This document shows, in pieces, positions 31,112 to 35,876 of a stretch of DNA of 35,876 bases (position 1 is the first letter of the stretch; every line of letters begins with the position of its first letter). The notes below the pieces were generated by a model. That model ran no database searches. It was not told the origin of the DNA and saw only the letters and a list, made by a program, of their open reading frames with translations. The translations under genes and the position numbers were made by a program. This DNA is from Flavobacterium sandaracinum (GTDB taxonomy: Bacteria; Bacteroidota; Bacteroidia; Flavobacteriales; Flavobacteriaceae). Location of the stretch: the NCBI RefSeq assembly GCF_004349135.1, contig NZ_SMFN01000029.1:1-35876 (forward strand), written 5' to 3'.

Positions 31112-31833
31112 TTAGAAGAATAAACAAAATCAACAACCGATTGATTATCTGTTTTAAAGATTTCTTCTTTAGTTCCTTCCCAAGCTTTTAAACCGTCTTT
31201 AAGGAATAAGATTCGCTCTCCAATTTCCATCACGGAGTTCATGTCGTGAGTATTTATGACTGTTGTGATGTTGTACTCTTCTGTGATTTCTTTGATCAAA
31301 TTATCAATCAAAATTGCTGTATTGGGATCTAAACCAGAGTTAGGTTCATCGCAAAATAAGTATTTAGGTTTGTTTACGATGGCACGAGCAATAGCAACAC
31401 GTTTTTGCATCCCTCCAGAAATTTGAGAAGGTAATTTTCCATGTGCGTCTGTTAATGCTACTCTTTCTAGCACAAAATCAACACGTTCTTTTATTTTAGC
31501 TTTGTTGTCTTTGGTAAACATTCGTAATGGGAATCCAACATTTTCAGCTACAGTCATGGAGTCAAACAGAGCACTTCCTTGAAATACCATTCCAATTTCC
31601 GTTCTAAGCTCTCTCTTTTCATTAGGATCTAACTCGGAATAAATTCGTCCATCAAAACATATTTGGCCTGATTCAGGTGTGTGAATACCCAAAAGACTTT
31701 TTAATAAAACTGTTTTTCCAGAGCCACTTTGTCCAATAATTAAATTGGTTTTTCCAGTTTCAAAAACGGTCGAAATGCCTTTAAGAATTTTGTTTCCGTT
31801 AAATGATTTTTCTATATTTTTAATTTCTATCAT
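31072..31833 (-). CDS. ABC transporter ATPase, MlaF-like
   Basis: This encodes 253 residues. Walker A is GQSGSGKT (residues 34-41). The signature is QISGGMQKRVAIARAIVN, Walker B is YLFCDEPNSGLDP, and the switch His is in VINTHDMNSV. The 'SGGMQKR' form and the permease partner place it in the Mla/Ttg2A lipid-transport class, which moves phospholipids between the membranes to keep the outer membrane asymmetric. It overlaps the permease gene by 4 bp. An MCE-domain (MlaD-like) substrate protein is not in the window. Confidence 0.9.
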   Translation of the reverse strand: MIEIKNIEKSFNGNKILKGISTVFETGKTNLIIGQSGSGKTVLLKSLLGIHTPESGQICFDGRIYSELDPNEKRELRTEIGMVFQGSALFDSMTVAENVGFPLRMFTKDNKAKIKERVDFVLERVALTDAHGKLPSQISGGMQKRVAIARAIVNKPKYLFCDEPNSGLDPNTAILIDNLIKEITEEYNITTVINTHDMNSVMEIGERILFLKDGLKAWEGTKEEIFKTDNQSVVDFVYSSNLFKKVREAYLKE

Positions 31834-32579
31834 GAGCCTAGTAACAGTTGTGTTAATATGTAATTAAAAAGTATAATGGAAACGGATGTCCAAACAAAGG
31901 AAACGGTGCTCGCTTTCCCTACTTCAAGTGCGCCTCCTTTCATGTAATAGCCGTGAAATGAAGGTATGGTTGCTAATAACATCGCAAAAATTAATGTCTT
32001 TATGAAGGCATAAACAATATGAAACGGAATAAAGTCCATTTGAGTTCCATTTATAAATTCAGCGCTTGAGATAAAGCCGCCATAAACACCCGCCATCCAT
32101 CCACCGAGAACGCCTAGAAACATGGCGATTCCAATAAGAAATGGATATAACAATAAGGCTATTATTTTTGGGAATACAAGATAATTTAAGGAATTTACCC
32201 CCATTACTTCTAGGGCATCAATTTGTTCCGTAACCCTCATCGTTCCGATGCTTGAAGTAATAAAGGAACCCATTTTTCCAGCCATAATAACGGAAATAAA
32301 AGTGGGAGCAAACTCTAGTATTACGGATTGACGTGTTGCAAAGCCAATAAGGTATTTAGGAATCAAAGGATTCGTCAAATTTAATGCAGTTTGAATGGCA
32401 ACAACTCCTCCTACGAAGAAAGAAATGAAGGCAACAATACCGAGTGAACCGATAATTAAGTCATCAATTTCTTTAAAAATAAGATTTTTCATTACAGACC
32501 ATTTGGTTTGTTTATTGAAAATTTCTTTTAGCATTAAGAAGTATCTTCCTATTTGCGTTATATAGCGAATGAGCATCAT
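31830..32579 (-). CDS. MlaE-family ABC transporter permease
   Basis: This encodes 249 residues with about five membrane segments, starting with a long amphipathic N-terminus. Family features include SFFVGGVVAIQTALN, then EFAPTFISVIMAGKMGSFIT, GTMRVTEQIDALEVMGVN and a last helix TSVSIILFNYILTQLL. The E-Q-I-D-A-L-E-V-M-G motif is diagnostic for MlaE (former DUF140). It is the upstream gene of the pair, and the ATPase follows with an ATGA overlap. Confidence 0.92.
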   Translation of the reverse strand: MMLIRYITQIGRYFLMLKEIFNKQTKWSVMKNLIFKEIDDLIIGSLGIVAFISFFVGGVVAIQTALNLTNPLIPKYLIGFATRQSVILEFAPTFISVIMAGKMGSFITSSIGTMRVTEQIDALEVMGVNSLNYLVFPKIIALLLYPFLIGIAMFLGVLGGWMAGVYGGFISSAEFINGTQMDFIPFHIVYAFIKTLIFAMLLATIPSFHGYYMKGGALEVGKASTVSFVWTSVSIILFNYILTQLLLGS

Positions 32580-32659
32580 AAGTTTTGCGAATATGGGCTA
32601 AATTACAAAAAATGTTAGGAGTTATCTCTTTTGGTTCAGCTGTTTTTTGATTTTGTTGG

Positions 32660-33508
32660 CTAAATAAGCTTTTGTTTCATTTTCTTCAAACGGTATTTTC
32701 GGATGAATTTTGCTTGTTCACTTGTTACTAATAAAGGCGTTTGGGCCGCTTTAGCTTTCCAGAAACCTTTGATGTAATCTATAAAAAGCAGCGGTTTTTT
32801 CTTCATTATCGCCAGTTTTGCCGAAGCTATGGAAGTGATTAAAAAACCGTAGCCTAAAGTGTAAAATGCTTCTCCTTGTTTGTATCGGGCTGTTTTGTTG
32901 TAGTTTGCTCCGGTTGGTTTTAGATGTTTTACAATTAATGAAGCATCCGTAACGACTTTCCATCCGTAAAATTTCGAGAGTAATTCATCGACGGTATCCC
33001 AACCCATTGCTGGCTTCAAATTGCCTATTTGTAGAAAACATTCTTTTCTGTAGGCTTTGAAGGCACCTCTAATGTGGTCTTTATCAGTTAGATTTTCTAG
33101 AATCCAAGAGCCATTTTTCTCGATATACGCAAATCCACCAACCATTCCTATGGTGGCATCTTTTTCGAAAGTATTTAAAATAGTTTCAAAATAATTGTTG
33201 GGTAGAATCAAATCGGCATCTAGCTTTACAATGACATCGTAATTTTCGTCCAATGTTTCAAAGCCTTTTTGAAAAGCCTGAATGACTTTGCTTCCTGGCA
33301 AATGTATCGCTTCAGAACTCTTATTAACTAAAGTAATGAACGGATTTTCTTTAGCGAAAGAAGTTACAATTTGGGCCGTTTTATCTGTTGAATTGTCATT
33401 GACAACAACTACTTTTTTAGGTAAAACGCTTTGCGAAATCAAAGAATTTAACGTTAAAGCAATAAAATCTTCTTCGTTATGCGCCGGAATGACAATGTAG
33501 TAATTCAT
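32660..33508 (-). CDS. Family 2 glycosyltransferase
   Basis: This encodes 282 residues from ATG 33508. A longer frame from 33658 would overlap the methyltransferase gene. The GT-A start is YYIVIPAHNEEDFIALTLNS, then VVVVNDNSTDKT and the metal-binding D-A-D in IVKLDADLILP, with GGFAYIE and MGWDTVDELLSKF further on. There is no clear membrane segment. It probably transfers a sugar in surface polysaccharide or lipid glycosylation. The start codon shares one base with the methyltransferase stop (TAATG), so the two are coupled. Confidence 0.88.
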   Translation of the reverse strand: MNYYIVIPAHNEEDFIALTLNSLISQSVLPKKVVVVNDNSTDKTAQIVTSFAKENPFITLVNKSSEAIHLPGSKVIQAFQKGFETLDENYDVIVKLDADLILPNNYFETILNTFEKDATIGMVGGFAYIEKNGSWILENLTDKDHIRGAFKAYRKECFLQIGNLKPAMGWDTVDELLSKFYGWKVVTDASLIVKHLKPTGANYNKTARYKQGEAFYTLGYGFLITSIASAKLAIMKKKPLLFIDYIKGFWKAKAAQTPLLVTSEQAKFIRKYRLKKMKQKLI

Positions 33509-34032
33509 TATTTTATTTTTTCGGCATAAACGATATAATATCTCGGTGTGAATTTTCGAAGTAATGGTCGAATTCCGAGTTTCTTTACCGGATTGGTCCA
33601 CTTTTCTCGGTCTATTATTTTCCAACCGGTTTTTTCCAAAAGCCAATCGAGTTGCCAATCTTCAAATTCATGGTAATGTCTGTCCCATAAATCTGTTTTG
33701 CTTCTATAGGCTGGGGAAAACCAAAGACGCATGGGAATGGATATAAATAGTTTCTCGGATTTTATTTCTTTTAAAATAGTGAAAGGATTTAAAAGGTGTT
33801 CAAAGATCTCGAAAGCAGTTACCACAGTCGTTTTTTCAGATTGAAATACCGATTGATCTAGGTCTAAATCTTCACCAGTTGTGTTTTTAACATTGAAACC
33901 TTCTTCCTTCATGATTTTAGAGAAAGGGTTTTCAACACCTAAATCTAAAATGGTCTCTGAATTTGACACGTGTTTTTTTAGAAATTCTAAAGTATGTTTG
34001 AATCTTTTATTGGGAAACGTTTTCTCGTACAT
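33508..34032 (-). CDS. Class I SAM-dependent methyltransferase-like protein
   Basis: This encodes 174 residues. The Rossmann start is ETILDLGVENPFSKIM, where the usual D-x-G-x-G is reduced to DLGVEN, so motif I is atypical. TTVVTAFEIFEHLLNPFTIL is the motif around the acidic loop, and EKLFISIPMRLW the following strand. RHYHEFEDWQLDWLLEKTGW and the C-terminal LRKFTPRYYIVYAEK complete the fold. It is short for a complete class I enzyme. Coupling to the GT2 gene suggests a role in the same surface-glycan pathway. Confidence 0.78.
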   Translation of the reverse strand: MYEKTFPNKRFKHTLEFLKKHVSNSETILDLGVENPFSKIMKEEGFNVKNTTGEDLDLDQSVFQSEKTTVVTAFEIFEHLLNPFTILKEIKSEKLFISIPMRLWFSPAYRSKTDLWDRHYHEFEDWQLDWLLEKTGWKIIDREKWTNPVKKLGIRPLLRKFTPRYYIVYAEKIK

Positions 34033-34114
34033 GTTTATTTATTTTGCGCAATCCTCAAGCCTCGGGAATGAAGCCACAAATATAGTAATAAAAGTGTTTT
34101 TTGGTATTGTTTTT

Positions 34115-34256
34115 TAGCCCTGATGGAAATGAAAATCCCGGAGCGGCAAAAGGTAGTTTTTCAGGGTGCAAAAAGCGACTAAAAGAAGCTTTCTTGCACC
34201 CTAGAAAAACAAGTTTTGTAGTGAGGAATTGTAATGTACAGCAGGAATAGCTCCTA
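34115..34256. repeat. Flavobacterial intergenic repeat element with a long hairpin
   Basis: The element starts TAGCCCTGATGGAAATGAAA and ends GCAGGAATAGCTCC. Its centre is a hairpin: AGGGTGCAA (34163-34171) with TTGCACCCT (34194-34202), inner AAAGC/GCTTT, and T- and A-rich outer arms. From memory, sequences with these ends recur many times between genes in Flavobacterium genomes, with a variable central hairpin. It can also serve as terminator for the converging end of the ketosynthase transcript. Confidence 0.55.
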
Positions 34257-34263
34257 ATGCAAT

Positions 34264-35322
34264 TTAATATCTATAAATAAATGCGTTGATGTTCATTCCT
34301 GCTCCAACAGAGGCAAAAATCATAACATCCCCTTTGTGTATTTCTTGATTCTGGATTTCGCCGCGAATTAGCAAATCAAAAAGAGTAGGGACGGTGGCCA
34401 CACTGCTATTTCCCAGTTCATGAATGCTCATGGGCATAATGTCTTTAGGAACTGCTTTGTCGTAAAGTTTATAAAAACGATGGATTATGGCTTCGTCCAT
34501 TTTTTCATTGGCTTGGTGAATGAGAATTTTTTTAACATCGTCAATACCTAATCCGCTTTTGTCTAAACAGCTTTTCATGGCTGCTGGAACATTATTAAGA
34601 GCGAATTCATATATTTTGCGCCCGTACATTTTTATATAGCGAGTGTCTGGGTCCAAATCAACATTGTAGGACTTGCCAAAAAACAAATAGCCAGCTTCGT
34701 CATTTGCATAGGTAGCACTTTCATAGGCGAGTAATCCCGTTTCATCATCTGAAGCCTCAATAATAGAAGCACCTGCACCATCAGAATAGATCATGGAGTC
34801 TCTATCATGAGCATCAACTACTCTGGATAACGTTTCTGAACCTATGACTAAACAGCGCTTTGCCATTCCGGATTTGATGAATGCATTGGCTTGAAGTACG
34901 CCTTCAATCCAGCCTGGGCATCCAAAAAGAATGTCATACGCGACACATTTTGGATTTTTTATTTGTAATTTATGTTTGACACGGGTAGCCAAACTTGGAA
35001 GCATGTCGGATTGGGTTGTGCCGTATTTTACATCGCCAAAGTTATGAGCGAAAATAATGTAATCGATTGTTTCTGGATCAATTCCAGCATTTTCAATTGC
35101 TTTTTGAGAAGCTAAAAAAGCTAGGTCGGAGGAGTTTAAATGATCTTCAGCATAACGCCTGTGTTCAATTCCTGTTATGCCTTTAAATTTATTGATTACT
35201 ATTTCATTTGGATAGCCAAAAGCTGTTCCATCCTCGTTTAAAAAAACATGTTCGCTAAAATCTATATTGCTTACTTTTTTCTCAGGAATATAACTTCCTA
35301 TTCCAGCTATTTTTATTTTCAT
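34264..35322 (-). CDS. FabH-like 3-oxoacyl-ACP synthase III family protein
   Basis: This encodes 352 residues, longer than housekeeping FabH (about 317). The thiolase-fold triad is complete: Cys135 in ILFGCPGWIEGV, His269 in KILIHQANEKM and Asn305 in SIHELGNSSVATVP. GIGSYIPEKKVSN opens the protein, and YSDGAGASIIEAS and FASVGAGMNINAF are typical. It condenses an acyl group with malonyl-ACP in fatty acid or specialised lipid synthesis. The F-G-C-P-G context differs from the A-C-S/A-G of canonical FabH, so it may be one of the ketosynthases of a side pathway rather than the essential one. Confidence 0.88.
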   Translation of the reverse strand: MKIKIAGIGSYIPEKKVSNIDFSEHVFLNEDGTAFGYPNEIVINKFKGITGIEHRRYAEDHLNSSDLAFLASQKAIENAGIDPETIDYIIFAHNFGDVKYGTTQSDMLPSLATRVKHKLQIKNPKCVAYDILFGCPGWIEGVLQANAFIKSGMAKRCLVIGSETLSRVVDAHDRDSMIYSDGAGASIIEASDDETGLLAYESATYANDEAGYLFFGKSYNVDLDPDTRYIKMYGRKIYEFALNNVPAAMKSCLDKSGLGIDDVKKILIHQANEKMDEAIIHRFYKLYDKAVPKDIMPMSIHELGNSSVATVPTLFDLLIRGEIQNQEIHKGDVMIFASVGAGMNINAFIYRY

Positions 35323-35584
35323 TGCGTAAATTTTCCAAATTTTAGGCTAATTTAATCATTAAAAAATAATTACAATCATAAAATTTACTATGCGTGCATA
35401 TAATTACGAAATAATAACTTATTGGCAAAATTTTTGATTATTTTATTGCGAAATTGATGTTTTGATGTGATATTTATTTCTTAAATCTTTTAAGTGAAAA
35501 AAAGTAATTTTTTTAAATTTTGAATTAAAAGAATTTTGAATTCATTTTTATTTTTGAATCCAAAAAAAATGTCCCGATTTACAC
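35323..35584. other. Very AT-rich intergenic region
   Basis: I see no gene or strong hairpin. It should hold the promoter of the ketosynthase gene on the minus strand, but no unambiguous TTG-N19-TAnnTTTG is present. Its right edge is the end of the insertion sequence. Confidence 0.4.
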
Positions 35585-35876
35585 TGCCCCCAAAAAGTTA
35601 GACACTATTTGGGGGCATTTTTATGGAAAGAAAAGTCAAGTATGAATACACATTTAAGCTTGAATGTGTAGAATTAGTTATCAAACAGCACAATTCCTGT
35701 GTATCTGTAGCTAATAAAAAGATGGTTCATAGATCCAGTATTAAGAAATGGGTTAGATTATACAATTATTATGGTGAAGATGGATTAATACCAAGGAAGA
35801 ACCGTAGTTATAGTGATGCATTTAAATTCAATGTTTTACAATCAATTCAGAAAGATTCTTTGTCATTATTGGATAG
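35585..35876 (+). mobile_element. Left end of an IS3-family insertion sequence
   Basis: The end begins TGCCCCCAAAAAGTTAGACA, a terminal sequence like those of IS3/IS150-group elements. TGCCCCCAAA (35585-35594) and TTTGGGGGCA (35608-35617) form a 10-bp stem that can stop outside transcription from entering the transposase. The rest of the element lies beyond the window. Confidence 0.75.
35623..35876 (+). CDS. IS3-family transposase OrfA (partial, runs off the window)
   Basis: At least 84 codons are present, starting MERKVKYEYTFKLECVELVI. A helix-turn-helix segment follows (VSVANKKMVHRSSIKKWVRL and YYGEDGLIPRKN), typical of the first reading frame of IS150-like elements. OrfB with the DDE catalytic domain would follow, probably by -1 frameshift. 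No stop is seen inside the window. Confidence 0.8.
   Translation, partial: MERKVKYEYTFKLECVELVIKQHNSCVSVANKKMVHRSSIKKWVRLYNYYGEDGLIPRKNRSYSDAFKFNVLQSIQKDSLSLLD

Noticed and set aside
33509..33658. 50-residue N-terminal extension of the glycosyltransferase
   Set aside because: It overlaps the methyltransferase gene in another frame, and the GT2 fold begins right at ATG 33508.

Overview
The window looks like chromosome from a Flavobacterium-like member of the Flavobacteriaceae (Bacteroidetes). The signs are AT-rich DNA, a SusC/SusD pair, a type IX secretion (T9SS) C-terminal sorting domain, promoters of the TTG-N19-TAnnTTTG type, few Shine-Dalgarno sequences, and a MobA/MobB mobilization pair of the Bacteroidetes kind. 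No rRNA or species marker is present, so the genus is an inference.

Left accessory part (1-9660): a hairpin-rich tail; a secreted SIMPL-domain gene on the minus strand bracketed by inverted copies of GTTATGCGAC in a gene-cassette-like layout; a small XRE-type regulator with a perfect palindrome in front of it; a rod-shaped structured RNA gene with its own promoter and terminator that I read as a 6S RNA candidate (about 1867-2036); then a SusC-SusD-S9 peptidase operon (2615-9623), probably for TonB-dependent uptake and hydrolysis of peptides.

Mobile element (about 9690-15500): a block of strong hairpins, a TATGTA-rich repeat tract, a long-range paired noncoding region that could be an origin of transfer, an AbiE-like pair whose nucleotidyltransferase gene is frameshifted, mobA-mobB, a 51-codon gene with an unusually strong ribosome binding site, and a large serine recombinase. 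The recombinase reading frame ends inside a tRNA-Val gene. No conjugation (tra) genes are visible, so this looks like an integrative mobilizable element or a remnant of one.

Core chromosome (15503-26824 and 31072-35322): tRNA-Val, folC, an exbB-exbD-tonB operon, glutamate dehydrogenase, a DUF2809 membrane protein with anmK, an acyl-CoA dehydrogenase, a decayed LysE-like gene, an M28 peptidase, a GNAT acetyltransferase, an SDR oxidoreductase with a SprT-like protein, an Mla-type ABC transporter pair (ATPase and permease), a methyltransferase with a glycosyltransferase, and a FabH-like ketosynthase. The tonB/exbBD genes can energise the SusC receptor.

Inside this core sits a probable 4.2-kb insertion (about 26868-31069). 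It carries a DUF6252-like lipoprotein and a large T9SS-secreted alpha/beta hydrolase gene, and is flanked by direct repeats of the 3' end of the ABC ATPase gene. The hydrolase frame is intact over 3.18 kb except for four in-frame stop codons, each explicable by one C-to-T change. The window ends in the left end of an IS3-family insertion sequence (35585 onward).
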